Source: Petrosia ficiformis
Taxonomy: Eukaryota; Porifera; Demospongiae; Haplosclerida; Petrosiidae
Direction of reading: 5' to 3'
Assembly (NCBI GenBank): GCA_947044365.1
Contig: OX345639.1
Coordinates: 9,224,718-9,288,717 of the forward strand
Length of the DNA stretch: 64,000 nucleotides
Under the pieces are notes generated by a model that did no database searches, was not told where the DNA came from, and saw nothing but the letters and a program-made list of their open reading frames with translations. Every line of letters begins with the position of its first letter. The first letter of the stretch is position 1. The translations under genes were made by a program, and so were the position numbers. Shown here one piece after another: positions 55,301 through 58,269 of the stretch.

Positions 55301-57631
55301 ATTGCAGGAACCACATTAACCTCTTTCAGTGTACACGTTTTCTTATACAACTCTTTTGTTATGTGTATAGATGACATACAAATGTTTTTAGAAAAGTAGT
55401 TCCCAAAATGCTTGCCAATTGCAGGAACCACATTAGCCTCTTTCAGTGTACACGTGTTCTTATACAACTCTTCTGTTATGTGTATAGATGACATACAAAC
55501 GTTTTTAGAATTGTAGTTCCCAAAGCGCTTGCCAATTGCAGGAACCACATTAACCTCTTTCAGTGTACACGTGTTCTTATACAACTCTTTTGTTATGTGT
55601 ATAGATGACATACAAATGTTTTCAGAAAAGTAGTTCCCAAAATGCTTGCTAAACAACCCAATTGCAGGAACCACATTAGTGTACACACATGTTGTTATAC
55701 AACTGTATCAATCGCTTAACCTGCTAATGTATACACGTGGGATAATTAACACTGATCATATTATACATGTACTTCACAGACCATTTCCACCTCACGTACA
55801 AGAAACTAAATCTATTAGTGAAGGAGAGGTACCGTTATCTCCTGGGGATGCCAGATGGAAGATTCATATACCAAGGGAAGGATCACCAAAGAGAGAGGGA
55901 CATATAAAGAATATGAGGAACAAGAGTAAGTCTGCAATGTATGTCAAGACATATACTATACACACAGGGGTTTTAAGGTACATGAATCATGTATCACTCT
56001 TCTGGAGTTCAGCCATTACTTAATTGATATCATGTGATTACAGTGAAACCCCATCTATTACCTATTGAGGACACCCCTGTTTTAAGGACACTTACAAATG
56101 TCCTAAACTGTACCCCTGAAATGAAGACACCCCTGTAATCATGACACTTGTATTTGTCCCAAGGGTGTCCGGAATAGAGGGGTTCCACTGTATTGCAAGA
56201 CGTTTTGGTGATTATACAATATAATTATATAAATGTGTCCATCTTTACTCTAGTAACAATCAAGGCCCATCCTAGAAAAGAGTCTTCAGACAGTAGTTCA
56301 GATACATCTAGGAATCTGGTAAGTAAAGATAGCAGAACCAGTGTGTTCATTTTGAGTGAATGTGTCATCAAGTTATTATAATTTCATGACAGATACCTAG
56401 TCTTGGTGAAGTAAGAAAAACTAATAAAAAAAACGTGAAATTTGAAAGAACACAAGAAGATTCTTTTGATCGATTCTTAACTAAGCTCAGCACATCCACA
56501 CCAGACACCGATTCCTCAACTACTGTTAAAGATAATACTATTGAAGACGACACTCTGGCTGATGTTCCATCAATGAGTGATATTTCTTTCACTTCTCTTC
56601 ATAGTGGAGGTAGATACCCAAATTTAGCCACCAATACTGCAAACACATCTGGTACTAAATTCCCTGTACAATTGCCTAAAGTGCTCTGTGTTGAACCACA
56701 GGGGAAATGTGAAGTCCAGTATCATCGGGACTCCCTATCTCCTGGCGAAGTCAGAAGATCAAGGTACAATGAAATTACAAGAAAGTCTCTGGTCAAAGGA
56801 AGAGGTGATAATCAAGATGGAGGCTCTTCTGTTTCAGAAGGAGAGGTACCTAAAATTCTCCAAACTAGAAGAAGGGAAAAGATTGTTGATTGTGGTGCCA
56901 AAGGGAAGACCCAATATCCAAAGGAACTTGAAGTTGAGTCTGATATGGTTCAAAGAAGAACTGGAGGAATACTATCAGAGAATGAAACTCGTAATGGTAT
57001 TGATATTATAGATATTTCACATCATAAAGACTCGACACTTAGTCTTAAAGACGGTGTAACACATCGTGAAGATGAAATGACATTGGGTAAAAATTTACCT
57101 AACACACAAAGCAGACAATATACAACAGAGAATGGTATACAAGAGAGAAGACCTGATGTAACGATAGTACAAAAGAAAAGACACCCTCACATTCAACCTA
57201 CTGGACTCATTCGTTTGTCTCCTATACGTCATAAACCCCTGGCACTCGGAAGAAAGGAAACATCTTCCGAGTCGGGAAAAGCTATTCAGAGTAAACACTG
57301 GCTTATTACTGATAATGTGCATCAATTAAGACAAACTGAAAGACATCTTTCTCCTATGCTTAGTACCTCACAAGATGATCTCAATCCAATTACTGCTGCT
57401 TCTATTGCACTCCAAGAAACAATTACAAATGAGCAAGTTAATAAATCCACTTTGAATGAAAATGGATCATTACTTGATCCACAATCGAGTGAGTCTGTGC
57501 ACGATTCATCAAGTGAAATATACGTAAAACCAAAAGGACCTGTTGTGTTGATCAATGAACTTGTGGGTAATGAACAAGATGATGAATCCTCTTTTACATT
57601 TTCCTCACTGTCTATTCCACTAACGGACTAA
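14983..57631 (+). CDS. TALPID3: TALPID3 (KIAA0586)-like centriolar protein gene, 18 exons found, 5' end missing
   Basis: In vertebrates this is a large centriole-distal-end protein needed for ciliary vesicle docking, ciliogenesis and Hedgehog signalling. Exons: 14983-15028, 17951-18072, 18792-18841, 19920-20000, 21368-21405, 23503-23563, 23770-23891, 24704-24764, 31530-31655, 33811-34266, 41868-41987, 50617-50828, 51524-51989, 54413-54552, 54599-54715, 55780-55925, 56254-56318, 56393-57631 (stop TAA). All junctions keep one reading frame, giving about 1,222 codons against about 1,500-1,640 in human. Segments resembling the vertebrate protein as I recall it: a coiled-coil stretch ([13 protein letters not shown]), NQLTIQ joined across an intron to MLPSIDIED, the W-I-Q-Q-E-L-L-A-R helix, a [12 protein letters not shown] proline stretch, and repeated SEGEV/SPGEV/SLGEV motifs in the C-terminal third. 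The first exons and the start codon were not found; they may lie upstream of 14983 or outside the window. Identification is by eye: the conserved blocks are short but colinear over the whole length. Confidence 0.85.
15219..15445 (-). mobile_element. MITE-B copy, reverse
   Basis: AAAGGTCATTTACGTTCACT at the left, GACATTAAACTATACATTAT in the middle, and GTCATCCTGAATGCGAGAC at the right. Lies within a TALPID3 intron. Confidence 0.72.
15476..15740 (+). mobile_element. MITE-A, near complete (265 bp)
   Basis: Left end TAGTGTTGTTTTAGTTAACT; right end GTCATACTAAAACAACGTA. Same internal order as other full copies. No clear target duplication. Confidence 0.85.
15894..16150 (+). mobile_element. tRNA-derived SINE
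   Basis: The head (15894-15957) has a perfect 7-bp acceptor-like stem CTAGTGG/CCACTAG, an A box TGGCCTATTGG and a strong B box AAGTTCGAGCCCC, the two internal RNA polymerase III promoter elements. A non-tRNA body follows and ends in an A/T-rich tail near 16120-16150. The T-stem no longer pairs, so it is not a working tRNA. A 91-codon ORF across it is spurious. Confidence 0.8.
16872..16914. repeat. (TA)n microsatellite
   Basis: Over 40 bp of pure TA within a TALPID3 intron. The rest of 16151-17059 shows nothing recognisable. Confidence 0.95.
17060..17360. repeat. 106-bp tandem repeat, about 2.7 units
   Basis: AAGTTACTAGTAATGTTCAA recurs at 17145 and 17251; each unit includes CCTTTATCCTGCAGTTGTAC and ACTATAGTGTAGTGT. 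Confidence 0.88.
17951..18072 (+). CDS. TALPID3: TALPID3 exon, Gln/His/Ser-rich
   Basis: The acceptor GATCTGTTAG and donor ACAG|GTAAAA bound 122 nt. One frame only is open; it begins [20 protein letters not shown] and ends in LPTDTG. The last base, G, completes with CA of the 18792 exon. Composition is low-complexity polar, consistent with the disordered N-terminal half of TALPID3 but not diagnostic alone. Confidence 0.7.
18792..18841 (+). CDS. TALPID3: TALPID3 small exon with tandem NAGNAG acceptor
   Basis: 50 nt reading [16 protein letters not shown] after the split codon, donor CAA|GTGAGT. It converts phase 1 to phase 0, exactly what is needed between the 17951 and 19920 exons. The acceptor is CAGCAG, so splicing could begin at 18792 or 18795, adding or dropping one Ala codon without changing frame. 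Confidence 0.7.
19690..19930. repeat. Tandem repeat of 87-100 bp overlapping a TALPID3 splice acceptor
   Basis: Three units share CTGCCCTTTTGTTTCTGT, GGAAAGACATG and GTGTTACTAACACTTCTAAA. The third unit supplies the acceptor and first bases of the 19920 exon. Confidence 0.88.
19920..20000 (+). CDS. TALPID3: TALPID3 exon, acidic/serine-rich
   Basis: 81 nt, phase 0 at both ends, reading [20 protein letters not shown] then EDSFHVQ, donor CAG|GTAATA. The acceptor TTTCTGTAG and the first ten exon bases lie inside a tandem duplication (copies near 19711 and 19798), so the exon boundary sits in a repeat. The SDEED cluster looks like an acidic, possibly CK2-type site; that is inference. Confidence 0.75.
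20749..20902. mobile_element. MITE-D copy 1, hAT-like
   Basis: Left end CAGTGTTTCCCC, right end GGAGGAAACATTG; flanks AACTTCAG and AACTTAAG are a 7-of-8 target duplication, the length expected for hAT. The inside matches the 27368 copy (GTCATGTACCACTGATGCAC). Confidence 0.8.
21368..21405 (+). CDS. TALPID3: TALPID3 exon with non-canonical GC donor
   Basis: Acceptor CCTTTTCAG. 38 nt encode [12 protein letters not shown] plus AG of a split Arg codon. The only donor that keeps frame with the 23503 exon is AAG|GCAAGT, a GC-AG intron with otherwise perfect donor consensus. Using the GT four bases downstream would put the next exon into a frame with TGA. The following intron contains the whole IRF2BP gene. 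Confidence 0.75.
21699..23186 (+). CDS. IRF2BP: IRF2BP-family transcriptional co-regulator, intronless, nested in TALPID3
   Basis: 495 aa, complete, no introns. IRF2BP1/2/L proteins are nuclear co-repressors with an N-terminal zinc finger and a C-terminal RING-like finger that contacts IRF2 and other partners. Visible: N-terminal C4 finger with Cys20, Cys23, Cys41 and Cys44 in the family signature [20 protein letters not shown]; a conserved middle domain at about residues 200-315 ([20 protein letters not shown], then FIEYPIGSG and LPQPYVD); a basic Ser-rich linker with a possible nuclear signal [11 protein letters not shown]; and a C-terminal finger with Cys421, Cys424, Cys436, His442, Cys445, Cys448, Cys465 and Cys471. 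The ATG has G at -3 and G at +4. Human IRF2BP1 and IRF2BPL are also single-exon, so lack of introns is normal for the family. It sits on the same strand as its host, within the 21406-23502 intron. Confidence 0.97.
   Translation: MASTGSTGNSATSPIGRSKCFLCEVPRGPWAMLHDYAEPVCRACCNYEGMDRISEVIDKARQLRRSFDVPNNHLHSNSDSINHGSRSPHDISACLTAPQRPLVAHSPTGYVIPRQMNGGKVVVTTAGLKPAFHFPGMVTQATTIGPMPSSPALVHTTPARLPFPVHKPVPMPMEVHHPPPQETTQRFALIQETLNVLSKSPPFRVRFSKDHSLIGRVIAFDAVCRGSDYELKVFIEYPIGSGTVFQSASGAGRQMYGEFRERLGIGGGFRGASSNGYKDLEYLRVFNSDDWKVLGELLTEEVRFFRGPVKKDLLPQPYVDLQHPNVPSPNMNSTRGFLKNNLINRKRRSSSDEENDTKKGKSSESGPDDQAVSPKHENPSSPLESAGSSPRPNPTGGSPRPNGVSSPQSPPEKKSPEQMECLLCHKALDDTRFVQCPSNNLHKFCFSCSRESIKNQMANSKDVYCPSSLKCLVQGSSTPWAFMEQEITTILKSDS
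23187..23502. other. IRF2BP 3' flank within the TALPID3 intron
   Basis: AT-rich. No AATAAA was seen; AATATA near 23290 is a weak candidate polyadenylation signal. A T-run at 23407-23418. Confidence 0.4.
23503..23563 (+). CDS. TALPID3: TALPID3 exon after the nested gene
   Basis: Acceptor TTTTGTTTAG, donor GAG|GTATTA, 61 nt. With the split codon AG|A it reads [20 protein letters not shown] then E. It lies about 320 bp downstream of the IRF2BP stop codon. Confidence 0.75.
23770..23891 (+). CDS. TALPID3: TALPID3 coiled-coil exon
   Basis: 122 nt, acceptor ATTCATTAG, donor AAGG|GTGAGC. Translation starts [20 protein letters not shown] and continues with [15 protein letters not shown]. The heptad-like pattern matches the vertebrate TALPID3 stretch around ILRGVQ..KK.LEENLEAI, part of the conserved coiled-coil region required for centriolar function in chicken TALPID3. 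Confidence 0.8.
24704..24764 (+). CDS. TALPID3: TALPID3 exon
   Basis: 61 nt, acceptor TTACTACTAG, donor AAC|GTAAGC. Reads [20 protein letters not shown] then N after the split Gly codon. It may correspond to the vertebrate SEKIRIRKTVDEWI region. The next exon is 6.8 kb away. Confidence 0.75.
25320..25630. repeat. Degenerate (CATT)n repeat
   Basis: CATTCATTCATTCATC runs with interruptions, followed at 25676-25697 by a short (TA)n. The DNA between 24765 and 25320 shows nothing recognisable. Confidence 0.8.
26268..26525 (-). mobile_element. MITE-B, best full-length copy, reverse
   Basis: Left AAAGATCATTCATGTTCACC, right GTCATCATGAATGTGAACAG; the two ends form an imperfect inverted repeat. Internal blocks complete. 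No ORF. Confidence 0.8.
26890..27130. repeat. Tandem repeat of about 39 bp, 5 units
   Basis: Units contain GGAACACTAAACCAATTACA and CCCACAATTGGGTACTATT; outer units are worn. Confidence 0.85.
27368..27528. mobile_element. MITE-D copy 2, hAT-like
   Basis: Left CAATGTTTCTCC, right GGAGGAAACACTG; CTGTAAC directly precedes and follows it as a target duplication. Interior similar to the 20749 copy. Confidence 0.8.
27529..28725. other. TALPID3 intron DNA with one short repeat
   Basis: A GTCACCA-type trinucleotide/hexanucleotide patch at about 27800-27865 is flanked by two similar blocks (TTCAGTTTCTGA... and TGTTTCCACAA). Otherwise nothing recognised. Confidence 0.5.
28726..28975 (+). mobile_element. 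MITE-B copy, plus, near full length
   Basis: Starts AAAGTCTGTTCACATTCACA and ends near GTGAACATGAATGACCTT, with all internal blocks. Confidence 0.78.
29850..30670. repeat. TGTGTCACTGTGTGATTGTG minisatellite, about 820 bp
   Basis: Higher-order array of CTGTGTCACTGTGT, GATTGTGTCTCT and ATGTCTCTGTGTC phrases with duplicated blocks of about 100-200 bp. Open in three frames by composition. Confidence 0.92.
31461..31520 (+). repeat. (CT)n microsatellite forming a splice polypyrimidine tract
   Basis: [14 protein letters not shown] DNA ends ten bases before the CAG of the 31530 exon acceptor, so it also serves as the pyrimidine tract. Confidence 0.85.
31530..31655 (+). CDS. TALPID3: TALPID3 exon, basic
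   Basis: 126 nt, phase 0-0. Only one frame is open: [20 protein letters not shown] then [20 protein letters not shown]. Donor CAG|GTGTGT. The polypyrimidine tract in front of it is a (CT)n microsatellite at 31461-31520. Basic residues dominate, like the SRPQRPKVIERVKGTK area of the vertebrate protein, but I cannot align it firmly. Confidence 0.75.
32074..32109. repeat. Inverted repeat, 16-bp arms
   Basis: AAATCCTTAACTGTAT and ATACAGTTAAGGATTT separated by four bases. Confidence 0.9.
32555..32770 (+). mobile_element. MITE-B copy, plus, partly deleted
   Basis: GTATAGTTTAATGACATA, GAAGCAATGGATTGAAATAT and GGAAGGATAATTATATGAAA in order. Confidence 0.7.
33034..33316 (+). mobile_element. MITE-A, full-length but worn ends
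   Basis: Left TAGTGATGTTATAACTATAA; right GTCAAACCAAAACATT. CCTAAT lies on both sides and may be a target duplication. Confidence 0.78.
33811..34266 (+). CDS. TALPID3: TALPID3 exon with conserved core and a long acidic tract
   Basis: 456 nt, acceptor TCTGCTTTTAG, donor CAG|GTACGT, phase 0-0. The first half holds the recognisable core: [16 protein letters not shown] (compare DEDYMLQVYGKP in vertebrates) and [13 protein letters not shown] (compare EGHLIPMAILLG). The second half, from about 34077 to 34230, is a run of Glu/Asp/Asn/Lys codons (EEEEKEKK...[10 protein letters not shown]), visibly a GAGGA/AATGAG slippage tract. It ends NQLTIQ, which continues into MLPSIDIED of the next exon as [15 protein letters not shown] does in vertebrates. 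Confidence 0.85.
34290..34640. repeat. GTACATGTACA-based repeat
   Basis: Alternating ACATGTACATGTACAC and GAGTTATTAATAGTA units, ending in a short (CA)n. Begins 25 bp after the 34266 donor. Confidence 0.88.
34980..35395. repeat. 188-bp tandem duplication plus ACATGTAC repeat
   Basis: CATATGTTGTGTATGTATGC recurs at 34993 and 35181 with the following TCTGTCTGTATCTGTCTGTC stretch, so two near-identical units. Confidence 0.9.
35396..35665 (-). mobile_element. MITE-A, complete (270 bp), reverse
   Basis: Perfect 15-base terminal inverted repeats TAGTGTTGTTTTAGT and ACTAAAACAACACTA. Flanks ATATGTAT and GTATGTAT agree at 7 of 8 positions, but this is microsatellite DNA so the match may be chance. 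Best copy for the family ends. Confidence 0.9.
35848..36070. repeat. (GGTATA)n hexanucleotide array
   Basis: GGTATA with GGTATT, GGTACA and GGTGTA variants. Any ORF (GIGIGIG) is compositional. Confidence 0.93.
36418..36481. repeat. Inverted repeat, 26-bp arms
   Basis: CAGTGGAGTTGATTATT...CCTTAT and its complement with one mismatch, 12-base loop. Directly precedes the (CCTATA)n array. Confidence 0.92.
36500..37125. repeat. (CCTATA)n hexanucleotide array, about 620 bp
   Basis: CCTATA units with interspersed CCTACA doublets giving a higher-order period. Complementary to the array at 35848. Confidence 0.95.
37137..37350 (-). mobile_element. MITE-B, right part of a copy split by repeats
   Basis: GTTCATAATTGGAATGACCA through GACATTAAACTATAATTTAT to GAGGTCATGTGAATGGGAAC. 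The missing left end resembles 36385-36410 (GAGATCACCATGGCCTCAG), on the far side of the hairpin and hexamer array. Confidence 0.65.
37620..37735. repeat. 20-bp tandem repeat, 6 units
   Basis: TCTCATTCCCAGACTAATAG with minor variants. Confidence 0.92.
37955..38195. repeat. 60-bp tandem repeat, 4 units
   Basis: GACCAGTATGGGAATTAGCC recurs every 60 bp, with GGAACTGGACTTACCGTATC. Confidence 0.93.
38592..38918 (+). pseudogene. Possible degenerate TRPM-like N-terminal fragment
   Basis: A 108-codon open stretch inside a TALPID3 intron. [13 protein letters not shown], then [14 protein letters not shown], recall the TRPM-channel N-terminal motif (ITGG..GVM..V......I..IGVATWG) and [11 protein letters not shown] could echo LD.NHTHF. 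No splice-bounded extension was found on either side and there is no channel domain. It may be an exon relic of a TRPM-type gene or chance; low confidence. Confidence 0.3.
39231..39525. repeat. (GT)n microsatellite with TTCATG variants
   Basis: Pure GT for about 80 bp, then GTGTGTCT and GTTCATGTGTG units. Long CVCV ORFs here are spurious. Confidence 0.95.
39530..40735. other. TALPID3 intron DNA with worn short repeats
   Basis: ATTGGCTATTGATCACATGA recurs loosely at about 40085, 40150, 40220 and 40325. No gene recognised. Confidence 0.5.
40738..41035. repeat. 119-bp tandem repeat, 2.5 units, with a distant copy at 42009
   Basis: GTATTCCCAT recurs at 40741, 40860 and 40979. The segment GATGTGTACCTGAATGGATT with TTCAGGTTAACCCAG appears again at 42009-42055. 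Confidence 0.9.
41705..41828 (-). mobile_element. MITE-A fragment just upstream of an exon
   Basis: GGTGTTGTTTTAGTATGACA at the left and TTTTAGTTTTAGTTAACTAA at the right, truncated. Ends 40 bp before the 41868 exon. Confidence 0.7.
41868..41987 (+). CDS. TALPID3: TALPID3 exon (LPSIDIED block)
   Basis: 120 nt, 40 codons, phase 0-0: [20 protein letters not shown] then [20 protein letters not shown]. Acceptor CCATCACAG, donor GAG|GTAGAG. The block resembles [20 protein letters not shown] in vertebrate TALPID3. A MITE-A fragment (about 41705-41828) ends 40 bp before the acceptor, and a repeat copy begins 22 bp after the donor. Confidence 0.85.
42090..42300. repeat. (ATAC)n microsatellite
   Basis: Nearly pure CATACATA for 200 bp. 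The following 42304-43300 is AT-rich intron with nothing recognised. Confidence 0.95.
43369..43700 (+). mobile_element. MITE-A remnant with microsatellite at its right end
   Basis: Internal and right part of MITE-A (43369-43475, ending AGAACAACACTAA), then about 200 bp of (ATAC)n/ACATGTAC, then a second right end TTTTTGACAAACTAAAACAA-CACTA (43674-43700). Confidence 0.65.
44353..44642 (+). mobile_element. MITE-A, complete (290 bp) with 8-bp target duplication
   Basis: Left TAGTGTAGTTAACTATAACT, right CAAACCAAAACAACATTA. TTTTATAT precedes (44345-44352) and follows (44643-44650) the element, a perfect 8-bp duplication typical of hAT-type insertion. Confidence 0.85.
44657..44730. repeat. 74-bp near-perfect palindrome
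   Basis: 36-base arms around AG with one T/C difference; left arm GGTTACTTTGAAGTTTTGCC, right arm ends AAACTTCAAAGTAACC. Confidence 0.95.
44976..46214. other. AT-rich TALPID3 intron, nothing recognised
   Basis: No ORF, exon candidate or repeat family noticed. Confidence 0.4.
46215..46754. repeat. 60-bp minisatellite, nine identical units
   Basis: Nine copies of a 60-base unit with no mismatch between units. The unit starts CTATTCTACTCAATAAACAT and ends ACTAGTATTGTTTTATACTT-TTAG; its last part resembles a MITE-A end. Confidence 0.97.
46800..47140 (-). mobile_element. MITE-A, diverged reverse copy
   Basis: GCCTGGTTTCTCTAAATTAT, AATATAGGCTTACTGGAAAC and TAACTAACTAAAAGTGTCCA are recognisable internal pieces, followed by CTTGTAACTTAGTTAT. 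Confidence 0.6.
47445..47835. repeat. (GT)n/(ATGT)n then (ACAT)n inverted microsatellite
   Basis: ATGT repeats to about 47635 switch to ACAT repeats from 47640, with a further internal switch near 47742-47765. The halves are complementary. Confidence 0.95.
48400..48965. repeat. Minisatellite with AGAATGAACTAATAACCTAT units
   Basis: About five units of roughly 75-107 bp containing ACATTGTAGAATGATCTAGA, TATATACATTGTGGAACTA and ATAACCATTATAATTATACA, with internal shuffling. Confidence 0.9.
49318..49420 (+). mobile_element. MITE-A fragment
   Basis: TGGTCTTGTTTTATTTAGTT at the left, CTCTTTTAGAGTAAGCC inside, and AAAAACAACACTA at the right; most of the middle is lost. Confidence 0.55.
49430..49740. 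repeat. Tandem repeat of 41/47 bp, 7 units
   Basis: GACTCATAACTTCACTAGAC and TCAGATCAATACCTG in each unit; some units carry an extra CATG. Confidence 0.92.
50114..50565. repeat. TGTGTGTCTGTATG repeat just upstream of a TALPID3 exon
   Basis: TG-rich array of about 450 bp with units TATTTGTATGTGTGTCTG; ends about 50 bp before the 50617 exon. Confidence 0.93.
50617..50828 (+). CDS. TALPID3: TALPID3 exon leading into the W-I-x-Q-E helix
   Basis: 212 nt after a (TG)n-rich stretch, acceptor CTCATTTAG. Reads [20 protein letters not shown], then a Pro-rich piece, then [16 protein letters not shown] and the first two bases of a Trp codon. Donor TG|GTAACG. Vertebrate TALPID3 has [20 protein letters not shown] at this point, and the Trp is kept. 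Confidence 0.85.
51524..51989 (+). CDS. TALPID3: TALPID3 exon with EQE-type helix and [11 protein letters not shown] motif
   Basis: 466 nt, acceptor ACTTAACAG, donor CAG|GTGAAT. It begins (W)[17 protein letters not shown], matching QWVEQEIMSRIISGL of human. [20 protein letters not shown] matches the VIKHFVNEALAETIAVML helix. Then comes [18 protein letters not shown], matching TPLPTPQPTPPCSPSSP. These three colinear matches are the strongest evidence for the family assignment. Confidence 0.9.
52290..52345. repeat. (CA)n microsatellite
   Basis: CACACG then pure CA, flanked by TATATG. Confidence 0.92.
52655..53235. repeat. 95-bp minisatellite, 5 near-identical units
   Basis: AGTAATTAGTCCAGTAATGT recurs at 52691, 52786, 52881, 52976 and 53071; flanking units are worn. 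Confidence 0.95.
53981..54296. repeat. 158-bp tandem duplication
   Basis: CAATGAAATTATCTAGTACA begins both units (53981 and 54139); the units differ at only a few positions. Just upstream of the 54413 exon. Confidence 0.93.
54413..54552 (+). CDS. TALPID3: TALPID3 exon, Thr/Pro-rich
   Basis: 140 nt, acceptor TTCATTCAG, donor AAAG|GTACGC. Contains [20 protein letters not shown], recalling NTPTVTPTTTPPP in vertebrates, then [12 protein letters not shown]. The trailing AG joins T of the next exon to give Ser, across an intron of only 46 bp. Confidence 0.85.
54599..54715 (+). CDS. TALPID3: TALPID3 exon, Ser/Thr-rich
   Basis: 117 nt, acceptor TCATTTTAG, donor ACAG|GTACAC. Reads [20 protein letters not shown] then [19 protein letters not shown]. 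Corresponds to the [20 protein letters not shown] region in vertebrates that precedes the first SEGE motif. Confidence 0.85.
55150..55690. repeat. Tandem repeat of about 117 bp, 4-5 units
   Basis: CCAATTGCAGGAACCACATT, AGTGTACACGTGTTCTTATA and TATGTGTATAGATGACATAC in each unit. Alternate units share TTAGAATTGTAG or TTAGAAAAGTAG, so a two-unit higher-order period exists. Confidence 0.92.
55780..55925 (+). CDS. TALPID3: TALPID3 exon with SEGEV/SPGDA motifs
   Basis: 146 nt, acceptor CTTCACAG, donor AAGA|GTAAGT. Contains [19 protein letters not shown] followed by a basic stretch. KPISEGEILFS is the vertebrate counterpart. The intron before it (54716-55779) is largely a tandem repeat of about 117 bp. 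Confidence 0.85.
56041..56190. mobile_element. MITE-C, complete (150 bp), Tc1/mariner-like
   Basis: Ends CAGTGAAACCCC and GGGGTTCCACTG are inverted repeats (11 of 12) flanked by TA on both sides, the usual Tc1/mariner target duplication. No transposase. Confidence 0.88.
56254..56318 (+). CDS. TALPID3: TALPID3 small exon
   Basis: 65 nt, acceptor TTTACTCTAG, donor CTG|GTAAGT. Reads [20 protein letters not shown] then NL. The intron before it carries a complete MITE-C (56041-56190); the intron after it is 74 bp. Confidence 0.8.
56393..57631 (+). CDS. TALPID3: TALPID3 terminal exon
   Basis: 1,239 nt including stop TAA. It begins [20 protein letters not shown] after acceptor TTTCATGACAG and reads to ...[13 protein letters not shown]. 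It carries three GEV motifs: [14 protein letters not shown] and SVSEGEVPK. Otherwise it is polar and apparently disordered, with many SQ/SP sites. No clear AATAAA was seen close to the stop; a minisatellite begins about 100 bp downstream. Confidence 0.85.
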   Translation: MPSLGEVRKTNKKNVKFERTQEDSFDRFLTKLSTSTPDTDSSTTVKDNTIEDDTLADVPSMSDISFTSLHSGGRYPNLATNTANTSGTKFPVQLPKVLCVEPQGKCEVQYHRDSLSPGEVRRSRYNEITRKSLVKGRGDNQDGGSSVSEGEVPKILQTRRREKIVDCGAKGKTQYPKELEVESDMVQRRTGGILSENETRNGIDIIDISHHKDSTLSLKDGVTHREDEMTLGKNLPNTQSRQYTTENGIQERRPDVTIVQKKRHPHIQPTGLIRLSPIRHKPLALGRKETSSESGKAIQSKHWLITDNVHQLRQTERHLSPMLSTSQDDLNPITAASIALQETITNEQVNKSTLNENGSLLDPQSSESVHDSSSEIYVKPKGPVVLINELVGNEQDDESSFTFSSLSIPLTD

Positions 57632-57744
57632 TTTAATAATTATTAGTATTGACATCAAGTAACCTGGTACTATGACATTCAGGTGTATCTGATATATATA
57701 CCATATCACTTGTTTCATAATTATTATTTGTAGTCCCCCAAAAC

Positions 57745-58100
57745 GTGGCAAATACACAAAATGAATACTATGCGCTACCCTTTGCAACAAGGGTAATTAT
57801 CAATTTAGTAGGAGCCCCTAATATGCTCCTGATATACTATATCCTTTGTTTCATGAATACTATGCGCTACCATTTGCAACAAGGGTAGGAGCCCCTAATA
57901 TGCTCCTGATATACTATATCATTTGTTTCATGAATACTATGCGCTACCATTTGCAACAAGGGTAGGAGCCCCTAATATGCTCCTGATATACTATATCCTT
58001 TGTTACATGAATACTATGCGCTACCCTTTGCAACAAGGGTAATTATCAATTTAGTAGGAGCCCCTAATATGCTCCTGATATACCATATCATTTGTTACAT
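57745..58100. repeat. Minisatellite between TALPID3 and CEBPZ, 4 units
   Basis: GCGCTACCATTTGCAACAAG, AGGAGCCCCTAATATGCTCC and TGATATACTATATC in each unit; two units carry an extra AATTATCAATTTAGT. It fills most of the 638-bp spacer between the convergent stops. Confidence 0.93.
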
Positions 58101-58269
58101 GTTATTAGTTTAAAGCCGCAATGTTCCAGAAAATGTAGTATACATACAGACGCACAAAAAGATGATTATACTCTTCCGCCTACACTTTTGAAAAACACCA
58201 TTAAATTAACAAAATAATTATTATTATTATATTAATGTTAGTAGAAGACTTGTGCTGATACTTGAAACA

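Noticed and set aside
55207..55686. Minus-strand 159-codon repetitive ORF
   Set aside because: It is the antisense of a 117-bp tandem repeat in a TALPID3 intron; kept only as a weak finding.
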